In this document: one piece after another, positions 46,652 to 56,600 of the stretch
Layout: each line of letters opens with the position of its first letter
Position numbering within the stretch: position 1 is the stretch's first letter
Source: Mycobacterium noviomagense
GTDB taxonomy: Bacteria; Actinomycetota; Actinomycetes; Mycobacteriales; Mycobacteriaceae
Length of the DNA stretch: 64,000 nt
Assembly (NCBI RefSeq): GCF_010731635.1
Contig: NZ_AP022583.1
Coordinates: 558,001 to 622,000, forward strand
Reading direction: 5' to 3'
Program-made: the position numbers and the translations under genes
The notes under the pieces: generated by a model
The model's input: the letters and a program-made list of their open reading frames with translations, nothing else
The model's database searches: none
Told to the model about the DNA's origin: nothing

Positions 46652-48976
46652 CTCGTTCTCCTCAGGTTCCTGCACGACGTGGTATTTGGGATCGGCCATC
46701 GACAACGGGCCGTTACCGCTTTGGCGCACCTTGCCGGTGATTCGCAGCACTTGGCCCGGATGGATATCGGCACCGTGCCCGGGGTGGAAGGTGACCCGGA
46801 TGTCTCCGGTGTTGTCGCCGACGACGATCCAGCGAAACGTGCGCCGGCGCTTGGTGATTTCCTCCACTTGGCTGACGCGTCCTTCGATGGTGGCCCGGCG
46901 TCCGGGAATCAAGCCTTCGATCGTGATCACCGCCGGGGGCCGCTCGGGGTGCTCGTAGTCTTCGACGTTCTCCTGTTCGCCCTGGGCGACGCGTGCTTCG
47001 ACTCTGTCGAGTGCTCGCGCGATCCGTTGCTCAAAGCTGTCGGGGAACGCTTCTTCGATCCGTGACCGCACGTCGTAGGGCACAATCGTTGCGGCCGCAT
47101 CCGGGATCCGGCTGATGGCCCGGGCAATCTTGTCCGCGGTCCGGTCATGCAGCAGCCGGCCGAGCAGTGGTGCATAGGTTCGACGCGGCAACAGCACCGT
47201 CACGTTGGTATCCGGGTGTTCGCTCAGCGCCCGCAACACCAATTCCTGCGCCGCCCGGTTGATCTGCCGATCCGGACAGTCGACCACCCGCAGGCGGGTT
47301 TGGAGATCGAAGCGATCCCAGCGCTTGCGCAGCTGCGCGGCATGGGCCGCGTCCACCATGAAATGCACGGCGATCAGTTCGTCGGCGCGCAAGCCTCTGC
47401 CGTATCGCAACGCCTCGATCACCGCCAGGTCAACCGAACTGACGAATACGAACACGCGGTGTCGCGCATATTTCACCAATTCCGGACGATCAGTGCGGAA
47501 CATCTCGAGGATGGCTGCCTCAGCCCGGTACTCCCGGTTCAGCCGAATCAGCACGAACACCAGCGCCGGGAAGACGACCACAACCAGCCATGCCCCCTCG
47601 GTGAACTTGGCCACCGCGAAGATCCCCACCACGATCGTCGACAACACTCCCGCCGAGAAGTTGATGACCAGCTTGTGCCGCCAGCCCGGTTGCCGGTGTC
47701 TCAGATGGTGTTTGGTCATCCCGTAACCGGCCATCGCGAACCCGGTGAACACGCCGATCGCATAAAACGGCACCAGCGCGTTGACCGACCCCCCGGTGAC
47801 CACCAGCAATGCCACCGACAGTGCTGTCAGCGTGATGATGCCATTGGAGAACACCAGGCGGTGACCACGTTTCGTCAGCTGCCGCGGCAGGAAGCGGTCC
47901 TCCGCAACGAAGCTGGCCAAGGCGGGAAAACCGTTGAAACTGGTGTTGGCACCGGTGAATAGGATGGCCGCAGTCGACGCCTGGACGAGAGCATATAAAA
48001 CGTTGCCGATGATCCCGTGACCGAAAACCGCCCGGGCCACTTCGGAAAGCATCGACGGATATTCGTCGACATACGGCGTGGCGTGGGTGACGTGGGTCAG
48101 GTAGGCGACACCGGCCAACAAGAAGCCCAGAATGCACGCCATTGCGGTGAGAACCCGACGAGCGTTGAGCCCCTGTGGCTTGCGAAAGACGTTGACGGTA
48201 TTGGAAATCGCTTCGACACCGGTCAGCGACGACCCACCGTTGGCGAACGCGCGTAGCAGCACCAGGATCGTCGCGCCCATGACCAATCCACTGCCCTGGT
48301 GAACCGGCACCGCTCCGGCGATGTGCTGGGGATCGTATGTCGGTAATCCCCCGAAGACTTCGCGGATGACACCGACCACGATTGTCAGCGCAATCATCAC
48401 CACGAACGAGTACGTCGACACCGCGAACGGCAAGCCCGCTTCCCGCAGTCCCCGCAGGTTGGCGTAGCAGATCAGCAGCACCACCGCCACGGTGATTTCC
48501 AAACTGTACGGACCGAGCGCGGTTATCGCCGACACCACCGCCACCGTGCCCGCCGCCGACTGCACCGCCACTGTGACCACGTAGTCGATCAACAGTGCGG
48601 CGGCGGCGATTTGGGCCACTCTGGGCCCGAAGTTCTCCCGCGCCACCACATAGGAGCCGCCCGCTCGGGTGTATGCCATCACGACCTGGCGATACGACGC
48701 GGCCACCAACACCAGGATCAGCAAGATGACACCGGTGATCGGCAGCAACAATGCGAACGCCGCCAACCCTGCATGGGGCAGCAGCTCGATCATGATCTGT
48801 TCGGGACCGTAAGCGGTCGACGAGATCGCATCCGGCGAAAGAGCGCCCAGCGCAACGGGATTCGATAGTCTCTCGGTGCTCAGCTGTTCGCTGATCAGCG
48901 GTTTTCCGAGAAAGATGCGTTTGGCGACGTCACCAAACGACAGTGGGACGCTCAACTGGCGAGCCGATGTTGCCAC
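46649..48976 (-). CDS. KimA-like APC potassium transporter with C-terminal OB-fold
   Basis: This 775-residue APC-superfamily transporter has about twelve helices (residues about 60-495). Its N-terminal FLGKPLISEQ, SPDAISSTAYGPEQIMIELL and SYRQVVMAYTRAGGSYVV match KimA (YdaO), the c-di-AMP-controlled K+/H+ symporter of Bacillus. A universal-stress-like alpha/beta domain follows (about 510-640). The last 100 residues contain a distinct OB-fold-like beta domain (ITIEGLIPGRRATIEGRVSQ ... GDIRVTFHPGHGADI ... VLRITGKVRQ, in segments). This extra domain is not in Bacillus KimA. K+ uptake is the best guess; broader amino-acid transport is possible. Confidence 0.82.
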   Translation of the reverse strand: MATSARQLSVPLSFGDVAKRIFLGKPLISEQLSTERLSNPVALGALSPDAISSTAYGPEQIMIELLPHAGLAAFALLLPITGVILLILVLVAASYRQVVMAYTRAGGSYVVARENFGPRVAQIAAAALLIDYVVTVAVQSAAGTVAVVSAITALGPYSLEITVAVVLLICYANLRGLREAGLPFAVSTYSFVVMIALTIVVGVIREVFGGLPTYDPQHIAGAVPVHQGSGLVMGATILVLLRAFANGGSSLTGVEAISNTVNVFRKPQGLNARRVLTAMACILGFLLAGVAYLTHVTHATPYVDEYPSMLSEVARAVFGHGIIGNVLYALVQASTAAILFTGANTSFNGFPALASFVAEDRFLPRQLTKRGHRLVFSNGIITLTALSVALLVVTGGSVNALVPFYAIGVFTGFAMAGYGMTKHHLRHRQPGWRHKLVINFSAGVLSTIVVGIFAVAKFTEGAWLVVVVFPALVFVLIRLNREYRAEAAILEMFRTDRPELVKYARHRVFVFVSSVDLAVIEALRYGRGLRADELIAVHFMVDAAHAAQLRKRWDRFDLQTRLRVVDCPDRQINRAAQELVLRALSEHPDTNVTVLLPRRTYAPLLGRLLHDRTADKIARAISRIPDAAATIVPYDVRSRIEEAFPDSFEQRIARALDRVEARVAQGEQENVEDYEHPERPPAVITIEGLIPGRRATIEGRVSQVEEITKRRRTFRWIVVGDNTGDIRVTFHPGHGADIHPGQVLRITGKVRQSGNGPLSMADPKYHVVQEPEENE

Positions 48977-49014
48977 GACACATCTTTACCTGATCGGCGC
49001 GCTGACCGAAAGGA

Positions 49015-50790
49015 TCAACCGATGATCAGCGCGCCGTCGGCGAGTTCGTCGAAACGCTCGATGGCCTCGTCGCCTTCGGCGTCGATGCCGTGGAGCCGGC
49101 CGCGATCGGCTAGATAGCGCTGGGCGTACAACCTCGCGACCAGTGCCTTGCGATCCGCCTGGCGGGCGGCCCGCTCCCAGGCGGCCTGTTCGGTGAGCAG
49201 CGCGCCGGCATAGACGTCTCCCATGAATTGGGCCAGTGCGAACAGTCGCGCCTCAGCCACTCGGCCGTGCAGTTTCGTCCACGCGGTGATCGCCGCGTCG
49301 AGGTCCTCGACACGGCCCCGCACCAACCGGGTGGTGTCGTCGTCGTCCGACACCTCCACCGCGTCGTGCAGGCGCGCCAGCAGCGGTTCGTGCGCCTGCG
49401 TGCGCTCGATGCCGCGCTGCACGTCCAGGCACAGGATGTTGTCCGGGCCTTCCCAGATGGTGTTCACCTGCGCGTCGCGCAGCAGTCGGGCCACCGGCCA
49501 GTTTTCGATGTAGCCGTTGCCGCCGTGGATCTCGATGGCATCGGAGGCCATGGTGATGCCCAACCGACAGACCTTGAGCTTGGCGACCGGGACGGCGATG
49601 CGCTGACGCACCGACTTGGGCTGGCGATGGTTGGCGAAACCGGTGCAGTCGAACACCAGCGCTTGGGCAGCCTCGACGTCGACGATCATTTCGGCGAGCT
49701 TGCGGCGCATCAGCGGCTTGTCGATGAGCGCGTCGGCGAACGCGCGCCGTTGCCGGGCATAGCACAGCGACTCGACCAGAGCACGGCGCGCGTTGCCGAG
49801 CCCGAACAGCGCGATGCCCAGCCGCGCGGCGTTGGTGAGTTCCATCATGCGGCCCAGCCCTTTGCCGTCGGACGGCCCGGCGTCGGTGCTGGGTTCGCCG
49901 GACAGCAGGAAGGCTTCGGCGTCGACGAACTCGATCTCGCCCGAGGCCACCGAACGGGTGCCCAGCTTGTCCTTGAGGCGGCGGATCCGCACGCCGTTGG
50001 CCGAACCGTCGCGGCGCATCCGCAAGACCAGGAAAGTGGCGATACCGCGGCTCGAGTCGGGAGCGCCTTCGGGTTTGGCCAAGACGACGAACACCTTGCC
50101 GTCGCAGTTGGACGCAAACCACTTGAAGCCATTGAGAAGCCACGCGTCGCCGTGGCGGGTGGCGGTGGTCTCCAGCACGCCGAGATCGGATCCGCCGGTG
50201 CGCTCGGTCAACAGTTGCGCGGTCTCGCCCTCCCACTCGCCGGATTCGAATTTCGCCAGCACGTGTTCGCGAACGTCGGCCGGCGCGTAGGCGGCGACCA
50301 GCGCCTTGACCATGTTGGCGCCAGTGCCCAGCGCACAGCCCATGCCGATGTCGGCCTGGTTGAGCATGTAGTTGGACGCGAACAGCGGCAGCGACGGGTT
50401 TACCCCGGCGCGGCGGGCGTCGTCTTTGAGTGCCTGGTGGACGTCGAGGATGGCGCGCTTGGATGCGGTGAACGACGGCGGCTGGATTACCCGGCTGACG
50501 TCGTGGCCCCAGCGGTCGTAGCGTTCCAGTCGGGCCGGGTTGCGGTCGGTTTCCTCGGCCCACCGCGCCACCGGGCCGCCCATCAGCTCGCCGATGCGGG
50601 TCAAATGCGGTTCGGCGAAAGCCAACTCGTCGGGCTGCAAGTAATAGGCCATCGTGAACTGCAGCGTCGGATCACTGCGATACCAGTTCAGACCGACGGC
50701 GCCCTGGTACTTCTCGGTGCGGTAGCGTTCGGCCTTCTCGGCAGTGCTGAAGGGCAGCCGGTCGACGGCTTCGAGGTCGTAGTCGCTCAT
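49015..50790 (-). CDS. acyl-CoA dehydrogenase, AidB-like
   Basis: This 591-residue flavoprotein is of the long AidB/FadE class. It has the ACAD FAD-binding LLTERTGGSDLG near 195-207, the middle beta domain with GFKWFASNCDGKVFV, and the C-terminal helical domain with GGNGYIENWPVARLLRDAQV and IWEGPDNILCLDVQRG. The last 100 residues extend beyond ordinary FadE proteins, as in AidB. AidB proteins respond to alkylation damage and bind DNA; others are true isovaleryl-type dehydrogenases, so substrate and role are uncertain. The ATG at 50790 has GGAAG upstream. It is 75 bases downstream of dapC's divergent partner region. Confidence 0.85.
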   Translation of the reverse strand: MSDYDLEAVDRLPFSTAEKAERYRTEKYQGAVGLNWYRSDPTLQFTMAYYLQPDELAFAEPHLTRIGELMGGPVARWAEETDRNPARLERYDRWGHDVSRVIQPPSFTASKRAILDVHQALKDDARRAGVNPSLPLFASNYMLNQADIGMGCALGTGANMVKALVAAYAPADVREHVLAKFESGEWEGETAQLLTERTGGSDLGVLETTATRHGDAWLLNGFKWFASNCDGKVFVVLAKPEGAPDSSRGIATFLVLRMRRDGSANGVRIRRLKDKLGTRSVASGEIEFVDAEAFLLSGEPSTDAGPSDGKGLGRMMELTNAARLGIALFGLGNARRALVESLCYARQRRAFADALIDKPLMRRKLAEMIVDVEAAQALVFDCTGFANHRQPKSVRQRIAVPVAKLKVCRLGITMASDAIEIHGGNGYIENWPVARLLRDAQVNTIWEGPDNILCLDVQRGIERTQAHEPLLARLHDAVEVSDDDDTTRLVRGRVEDLDAAITAWTKLHGRVAEARLFALAQFMGDVYAGALLTEQAAWERAARQADRKALVARLYAQRYLADRGRLHGIDAEGDEAIERFDELADGALIIG

Positions 50791-50865
50791 GGCGTCAGCT
50801 TCCGTCGGGTGGGAAGTTATTGCACGCCGATCGCGATTCGGCGTGTCATAAGTGGCCACTCGACA

Positions 50866-51951
50866 CTAGCTAAGCCGGTCGACCGCTGCGGCGATCCGCT
50901 CGTCGGTGGCGGTCAGCGCGACCCGCACATGTCGGGCGCCGGCCGGGCCGTAGAACTCGCCGGGCGCGGTCAGGATGCCGCGCTGCGCCAGCCAGTCGAC
51001 GGTGTCGCGACACGGCTGGCCGCGGGTGACCCACAGGTAGAGCCCGGCTTCGGAATGGTCGACGGTGAACCCGGCGGCGCGTAACGCCGGCAGGAGCGCC
51101 GCCCGCCGCCGAGCGTAGCGGTCACGCTGTTCGTGTTCGTGTGCGTCGTCGTCGAGGGCGGCGACCATGGCGGCCTGCACGGGGGTCGGCACCATCATCC
51201 CGGCGTGCTTGCGCACCGCCAGTAGTTCGGCGATCACGACCGGATCGCCGGCAACGAATCCGGCTCGATACCCGGCCAGCGAGGAGCTTTTCGACAGCGA
51301 GTGCGCCGCCAACAAACCGGTGTGGTCGCCGTCGCACACCAACGGATGCAGCAGCGACACCGGCTCGGTGTCCCAGCCCAGGCCCAGGTAGCACTCGTCG
51401 GAAACCACCAGCGCGCCGCGCTCGCGGGCCCAGCCGACGACCTTCCGCAGATGGTCGACGCCGAGGACACGTCCGGTAGGGTTGCTCGGCGAGTTCAGGT
51501 ACACCAGTGCCGGGGACTGCGGGCCCAGCTGCGTCAGCGAGTCGGCGCGCAGCACCGGTGCGCCGGCCAGCCGTGCGCCGACTTCGTAGGTCGGATAGGC
51601 CAGTTCGGGTACGACGACCAGATCGGCGGCGCCCAGGGCCAGCAGTGTCGGCAGCCAGGCGATGAGTTCCTTGGTGCCGATGACGGGCAGGACGGCCGCC
51701 TTCGAGAGTTTGGTGACGCCGTAGCGGCGGCCCAATGCCGCCACCATCGACTGGCGCAGCGTCGGTGTGCCTGCGGTAGTGGGATATCCAGGTGAGGCGC
51801 TGGCGGATGCCAGCGCCTCACGGATCAGCGGCGCGACCGGGTCGACCGGTGTGCCGACGGAGAGGTCGACGATCCCGTCCGGGTGTGCTTCGGCGACTGC
51901 CCGGGCTTCGGTCAGGGTGTCCCAAGGGAATTCCGGTAACGTCGCCGACAC
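50866..51951 (-). CDS. dapC: N-succinyldiaminopimelate aminotransferase
   Basis: This 361-residue PLP fold-type I aminotransferase is orthologous to M. tuberculosis DapC (Rv1178). It makes N-succinyl-LL-diaminopimelate from the ketone, using glutamate. The PLP lysine is in HSLSKSSSLAGYRAGF, the YLNSPSNPTGRVL loop holds the conserved Asn/Pro, and SDECYLGLGW holds the ring-stacking Asp/Tyr. GTG 51951 gives the expected VSATLPEFPWDTL start. It lies 27 bases after fdxC on the same strand. Together with dapD and dapE in this window it covers three consecutive steps of DAP synthesis. Confidence 0.95.
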   Translation of the reverse strand: MSATLPEFPWDTLTEARAVAEAHPDGIVDLSVGTPVDPVAPLIREALASASASPGYPTTAGTPTLRQSMVAALGRRYGVTKLSKAAVLPVIGTKELIAWLPTLLALGAADLVVVPELAYPTYEVGARLAGAPVLRADSLTQLGPQSPALVYLNSPSNPTGRVLGVDHLRKVVGWARERGALVVSDECYLGLGWDTEPVSLLHPLVCDGDHTGLLAAHSLSKSSSLAGYRAGFVAGDPVVIAELLAVRKHAGMMVPTPVQAAMVAALDDDAHEHEQRDRYARRRAALLPALRAAGFTVDHSEAGLYLWVTRGQPCRDTVDWLAQRGILTAPGEFYGPAGARHVRVALTATDERIAAAVDRLS

Positions 51952-51977
51952 GCGCCGCCAGCGATCGACCAGCCCGC

Positions 51978-52304
51978 TCAGTCGCCCTCGCCTTGCGGCG
52001 GCAGATCCTTGACCACCTGCGGGTCGTTTTCCGTCATACCGACTTTCGCCGCGCCTCCCGGCGACCCGAGTTCGGCGAAGAAGTCGGCGTTGATCTGCGT
52101 GTACTGCGCCCACTGCTCAGGCACGTCGTCTTCGTAGTAGATCGCCTCGACGGGGCAGACCGGCTCGCACGCCCCGCAGTCGACGCATTCGTCGGGGTGG
52201 ATGTACAGCATCCGAGCGCCCTCGTAGATGCAGTCGACCGGGCACTCCTCTATGCATGCCTTGTCTTTGATGTCGACGCAGGGTTCGGCGATCGTGTAGG
52301 TCAC
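51978..52304 (-). CDS. fdxC: seven-iron ferredoxin FdxC
   Basis: This 108-residue ferredoxin has two cluster motifs: CVDIKDKACIEECPVDC and CVDCGACEPVCPVEA, giving a 3Fe-4S/4Fe-4S pair. It is nearly identical to M. tuberculosis FdxC (Rv1177) in its first 70 residues. GTG 52304 has GGAGGAG upstream and gives MTYTIAEPC; the longer reading starting MEETF is not needed. It supplies electrons to unknown partners (P450s or Fe-S enzymes). The 219-base upstream gap holds AT-rich sequence near 52436-52462 that may be its promoter. Confidence 0.95.
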   Translation of the reverse strand: MTYTIAEPCVDIKDKACIEECPVDCIYEGARMLYIHPDECVDCGACEPVCPVEAIYYEDDVPEQWAQYTQINADFFAELGSPGGAAKVGMTENDPQVVKDLPPQGEGD

Positions 52305-52523
52305 GAAGGTCTCCTCCATGTGCTGGTCGTAGCTGCTGCCTGGTCGCTCGGACAGGGAGCCTGGGGGTTGCTGACCGAACACCCAGTGTGCCCTATCGCT
52401 TCGCTTGCGGGCGATGCGTTTCCGTTGATTACTGATACTAGACGTTGCATATACAATCTCACCACCGCCCCGCGCTATGCGCCACCAACAGGGCACCGAG
52501 CTGGCCGTGGGCCTGTAGAGGCT

Positions 52524-53114
52524 TCAGCCGCCGAACAGGCCGACCGTGCGGGCGTCCGCGATGGCCGCCTGGGCGATCTTCTGGGTGGCTTGCGGCGCAG
52601 GTGTGGAGGGCGCCAGCGTCAACGGGTTGTTCAAGGCGTACAGCTGGAAGCGGTAGTGGTGCACTCCCGTGCCGGCCGGCGGGCACGGGCCGAAGTACTC
52701 CGCCTTTCCGGACGAGTTCAGGCTGACGCTCGATCCCTGGGGTAGCGGGCCTTCCCCGATTGCGGTGGTCGAGGGCGGGATGCCGGTGACCACCCAGTGG
52801 ATGTATAGGCCGGAGGGCGCGTCGGGGTCGTCGACCACCACCGCCAGCGACTCGGTGCCGGGCGGGACGTTTTGCCAGCGAAGCGGCGGGGGGACATTGC
52901 GACCCTTGCAGGAGTACTCGGCCGGGATCGGTGTGTTGTCGCCGAACGCGGAACTGGTGACGGTGAATTTGGCCGACCCGGCCGGCGGTGCCGTTGTCAT
53001 GCTCGTCGCGGCTGCGGAAGTGGTCGGCCGAGGAGATTGCGGATTCACCTTGCCCCCACCACATGCGGGCAGCGCAAAAAGCAGCAGCGCAATAGTGGCC
53101 GATGCCAGTCTCAT
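52524..53114 (-). CDS. PEBP (YbhB/YbcL, Raf kinase inhibitor-like) lipoprotein
   Basis: This 196-residue predicted lipoprotein has the lipobox LPAC with Cys18, then a Ser/Thr/Pro linker and a PEBP domain: DPDAPSGLYIHWVVTGIPP (about 94-112), KAEYFGPCPPAGTGVHHYRF (about 136-155) and LYAL. Such domains bind anionic ligands such as phospholipid head groups; function in bacteria is unknown. The nearest M. tuberculosis relatives are elsewhere in its genome (PEBP-type LppC and TB18.6), so here it is a locus-specific insert. It follows the DinB-type gene by 39 bases. Confidence 0.82.
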   Translation of the reverse strand: MRLASATIALLLFALPACGGGKVNPQSPRPTTSAAATSMTTAPPAGSAKFTVTSSAFGDNTPIPAEYSCKGRNVPPPLRWQNVPPGTESLAVVVDDPDAPSGLYIHWVVTGIPPSTTAIGEGPLPQGSSVSLNSSGKAEYFGPCPPAGTGVHHYRFQLYALNNPLTLAPSTPAPQATQKIAQAAIADARTVGLFGG

Positions 53115-53153
53115 GGCGTGTGTATACCGCTGAGCGGCCGCGGGGTAAAGGCT

Positions 53154-53918
53154 TCAGTAACCGCTGAGCAGCCGGCGCACCCGGCCCAGCGTTTCCGGGC
53201 CGACGCTGCTGCAGATGCGTGACGGATCAGCGGGACGGCGACCCCACAGCAGCAGGACACGTGCCGCCGCGTCCGTTTCGAGCGTGGCCGGTCCGTCAGG
53301 CTCGGTGAGTTCGATTCGCACCGAACCATTTTCGGCTGCCACGATGAGGTCGTCGGCGCCGGGAACCCGCAGCCGGGCCTCGATGCGTTCGCCGGCATCG
53401 AGCAGCTCGGCGCCCTTCCTCAGCAGCGGTTTTCCCACCGCGATCACACTGTGGGTCGTCATCCAGCGTTCCGCCAGCCGGGCTTGTGCCGCTGCGTCGT
53501 CTCCGGTGATGTCCCAGGTGTGCAAGACGCATTCTTCGCGCATGTGCTCGGCGAACCACGGCACCTTCATGGTGCGCCCGGTCCAGGCGACGTCGGCATC
53601 GGCGGGAATACCGTCGGCTGCTTCGGCGACCTCGTTGAGTCTGGCCATTCTGTCGTGCAGGGCGTCCCACAGATCCGAGTCGTTCATGGCGCGCAGCGGG
53701 CCTTCGCGCTCCTCGAAGCTGCGCGTGTCGACGCGTTCGCCTTCGAGGTGCGCGCCCAGCACTCGGGCTAGTTCTTCGGCGTTGCCGGCTTGGTGGATGA
53801 CGATGTCGCGCACCGTCCAGGCCTCACACCACGTGCCGGCATCAGGTCGGCGTTGCCGCACCGCGTCCAGAAACGGCTGCCACTCCAGAAACCGGTCGGT
53901 GTCGACGTTTCGGTTCAT
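53154..53918 (-). CDS. mycothiol-dependent maleylpyruvate isomerase-like (DinB) protein
   Basis: This 254-residue protein of the actinobacterial MDMPI/DinB-like metalloenzyme family has an N-terminal zinc four-helix domain with WTVRDIVIHQAGN (His42) and EHMREECVLHTWD (Glu128/129 and His133) as candidate ligands. A C-terminal sterol-carrier-type beta domain follows (about 165-254). Such enzymes use mycothiol for thiol transfer or isomerisation. ATG 53918 gives a TGATG overlap with the fbiC stop; GTG 53921 is the alternative. Coupling to fbiC and proximity to mshB link it to redox-cofactor biology. Confidence 0.85.
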   Translation of the reverse strand: MNRNVDTDRFLEWQPFLDAVRQRRPDAGTWCEAWTVRDIVIHQAGNAEELARVLGAHLEGERVDTRSFEEREGPLRAMNDSDLWDALHDRMARLNEVAEAADGIPADADVAWTGRTMKVPWFAEHMREECVLHTWDITGDDAAAQARLAERWMTTHSVIAVGKPLLRKGAELLDAGERIEARLRVPGADDLIVAAENGSVRIELTEPDGPATLETDAAARVLLLWGRRPADPSRICSSVGPETLGRVRRLLSGY

Positions 53919-56494
53919 CACGCCGCCAACAGTGAGTAGGTGGTGGTCCGTTGACGCGCCGGCCGGCCGATGCCGTCGGCGATCGCGACCAGTTCAGCGA
54001 CGGTCTTGGCGGATCCGTGTTCGGAGCCGGCCATCCGAGAGATGGTTTCCTCCATCAACGTGCCGCCCAGGTCGTTGGCCCCGCCGTTAAGCATCACCTG
54101 GGTGCCCTGCACGCCGAGCTTGACCCAGCTGGTCTGGATATGAGAAATGCGGCCGTGCAACATGATCCGTGCCAGCGCGTGCACGGCGCGGTTGTCGCGA
54201 TGGCTGGGCCCGGGCCGCGACGCGCCGGCCAGATACAGCGGCGAGTTCTGGTGGACGAACGGCAGCGGGACGAACTCGGTGAAACCCCCGGTGCGGTCCT
54301 GGATGTCGCGCAGCACGTTGAGATGGGCCACCCAGTGCCGTGGGCTGTCGACGTGGCCGTACATCATCGTCGAGCTGGACCGCAGACCGACCTCGTGGGC
54401 GGTCGTGACGATCTCGATCCACATCGACGTCGGCAACTTGCCCTTGGTCAGCACCCAGCGGACCTCGTCGTCCAAAATCTCGGCCGCGGTGCCGGGGATC
54501 GTGTCCAGTCCAGCCGCACGCAGGCTGGTCAACCATTCGCGAATGCTCAAGCCGCTCTTGGTGACTCCGTTGGCGATCTCCATCGGGGAGAACGCGTGCA
54601 CGTGCATCGACGGCACCCGCGCCTTGACCGCGCGAACCAGATCGGCGTATCCGGTGACCGGCAGCTCGGGGTCGATACCGCCCTGCATACACACCTCGGT
54701 GGCGCCTTGGACATACGCCTCCCACGCGCGGTCGGCCACCTCGCCGACCGACAGCGAGTACGCGTCCGGGTCGCCCTTGCGCTGCGCGAACGCGCAGAAC
54801 CGGCAACCGGTATAGCAGATGTTGGTGAAGTTGATATTGCGGTTCACCACGAATGTCACGTCGTCGCCGACAGCATCGCGGCGCAGCGAATCAGCCAGCA
54901 CCGCAACAGCTTCCAACGCCGGCCCGTCGGCGGTGGCCAGCGCCAAATACTGCTCGTCGGAGCAGCCGGCGGGATCGCGTTCGGCCGAGCGCAGGGCGGC
55001 CAGCACGTCGGTGTCGATCCGTTCGGGTGCGCGCGCGGCCAACGCATGCACCTGCGCGCGGATGGAGTCCCAATCGCCGAACGCGCTGTCCAGATCGCTG
55101 CGGGCCTCAGTGTTGCGCCCCTCGACGTCGATCGCCGAATGCAAGTCCACCCGTCCCGCCGACGCCACGTCGTCGGGCTCTTGCCACACCATCCCTACCG
55201 GGTTCACGTCGCGGGCCAGGCCGGTCGCCGGATCCGCCAGCGCCATGACATGCCGCCGCACCCGCGGGTCGATCCACGCCGCTCCGGCCTGCACGTATTT
55301 AGGCTGCGCGGTCAGCCGCTGCACCAGGTCGTATCCGGCTTCGGTGGTGACGGCCGACAGTTCATCCAAAGCGGGCCAAGGCCGTTCGGGGTTGACGTGG
55401 TCGGGCGTCAGCGGTGAGACGCCGCCCCAGTCGTCGACACCGGCTCCGATCAGCGCCAGACATTCCTCGCGGGACACCAGGTTCGGCGGCGCCTGGATAC
55501 GCATACCGGGACCGAGCACCAACCGCGCCACCGCCACGGTCGCCACGAAATCCTCGAAGCCCGCGTCGGGCACCGAGGCCATCGCGGTGTGCTCCTTGGC
55601 CCGGAAGTTCTGCACGATCACTTCCTGGATGTGGCCGAACTCCTTGTGCACCTTGCGGATCGCATGGAATGTCTCGGCGCGCTCGTGCAGCGTCTCACCG
55701 ATGCCGACGAGCAGCCCGGTCGTGAACGGAATCGACAGCCGCCCCGCATCGGTCAGCACCCGCAGCCGAACCACCGGATCTTTGTCGGGGCTGCCGTAGT
55801 GGGCCATGCCCTTGGTTTCAAACAGCCGCCGCGATGTGGTCTCCAGCATCATGCCCATCGAGGGCGCCACCGGCTTGAGCCGCGACATCTCCGACCAACT
55901 CATCACCCCGGGGTTCAGGTGCGGCAGCAGGCCGGTCTCCTCCAGCACCCGGATCGCCATCGCCCGCACGTAGGACAGGGTCGAGTCGTAACCGCGTTCT
56001 TCCAGCCACTGGCGGGCCTCAGGCCAGCGCTGCTCGGGTCGGTCGCCGAGCGTGAACAGTGCTTCCTTGCAACCGAGTTCAGCGCCCCGACGGGCGATGT
56101 CGACGATCTCGTCGGCTTCCAGATACATGCCCGCCCCTTGCGCGCGCAGCTTGCCGGGCACGGTGACGAACGTGCAGTAGTGGCAGGTGTCGCGGCACAG
56201 CCGGGTGACCGGGATGAACACCTTGCGTGAATACGTGACCGGCAACCGGCCGGTGGCGCCGCGCCGTCCGGCCGATTCCAGTCCGGCGTCGCGCACCCGC
56301 GCCGCGCTGCGGCACAAATCAGCCAGGTCATCGCCCCGGGCCGTCATCGCCAGGGCGGCCTCGTCGACGTTGAGCGTCACCCCGTCGCGAGCACGCCGCA
56401 ACACACGCCGCAGCGCGCTGGCGCTAACGGCAGCGGATTTCCCCGGAACGGCGGGGATGGGTAGGTCGGCGCTGCGTTGCGGGTTCAGGGCCAC
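53918..56494 (-). CDS. fbiC: 7,8-didemethyl-8-hydroxy-5-deazariboflavin (FO) synthase
   Basis: This 858-residue double radical-SAM enzyme builds the deazaflavin core of F420 from tyrosine and the flavin precursor. The N-terminal CofG half has CxxxCxxC at Cys100, Cys104 and Cys107. The C-terminal CofH half has CYTGCRFC. Mycobacterial FbiC (Rv1173) is the same fused form. The GTG start has a GGGGGAG site. Its stop couples with the next gene. F420 supports many mycobacterial oxidoreductases and nitroimidazole activation. Confidence 0.97.
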   Translation of the reverse strand: MALNPQRSADLPIPAVPGKSAAVSASALRRVLRRARDGVTLNVDEAALAMTARGDDLADLCRSAARVRDAGLESAGRRGATGRLPVTYSRKVFIPVTRLCRDTCHYCTFVTVPGKLRAQGAGMYLEADEIVDIARRGAELGCKEALFTLGDRPEQRWPEARQWLEERGYDSTLSYVRAMAIRVLEETGLLPHLNPGVMSWSEMSRLKPVAPSMGMMLETTSRRLFETKGMAHYGSPDKDPVVRLRVLTDAGRLSIPFTTGLLVGIGETLHERAETFHAIRKVHKEFGHIQEVIVQNFRAKEHTAMASVPDAGFEDFVATVAVARLVLGPGMRIQAPPNLVSREECLALIGAGVDDWGGVSPLTPDHVNPERPWPALDELSAVTTEAGYDLVQRLTAQPKYVQAGAAWIDPRVRRHVMALADPATGLARDVNPVGMVWQEPDDVASAGRVDLHSAIDVEGRNTEARSDLDSAFGDWDSIRAQVHALAARAPERIDTDVLAALRSAERDPAGCSDEQYLALATADGPALEAVAVLADSLRRDAVGDDVTFVVNRNINFTNICYTGCRFCAFAQRKGDPDAYSLSVGEVADRAWEAYVQGATEVCMQGGIDPELPVTGYADLVRAVKARVPSMHVHAFSPMEIANGVTKSGLSIREWLTSLRAAGLDTIPGTAAEILDDEVRWVLTKGKLPTSMWIEIVTTAHEVGLRSSSTMMYGHVDSPRHWVAHLNVLRDIQDRTGGFTEFVPLPFVHQNSPLYLAGASRPGPSHRDNRAVHALARIMLHGRISHIQTSWVKLGVQGTQVMLNGGANDLGGTLMEETISRMAGSEHGSAKTVAELVAIADGIGRPARQRTTTYSLLAA

Positions 56495-56600
56495 TCCCCC
56501 GTAACACCCGCTCGCTGCGAAATCATCCGCACCCTCTCACGATCTCCATATCTCGGTGCCTGGCAACCGTCACATTAGACCTGAGTTTCGCGGGTCTTGC

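Noticed and set aside
49228..51084. 618-residue open frame on the plus strand opposite the acyl-CoA dehydrogenase
   Set aside because: It lies antisense to a well-supported gene, has no recognisable domain, and open antisense frames are expected at this GC content.
52393..52413. inverted repeat ATCGC ... GCGAT upstream of fdxC as an operator
   Set aside because: Only five-base arms around an 11-base spacer, expected by chance in GC-rich sequence.
53951..55417. 488-residue plus-strand frame opposite fbiC
   Set aside because: fbiC has both radical SAM motifs and full length; the antisense frame is rich in Arg/His/Gln as expected for a GC shadow.
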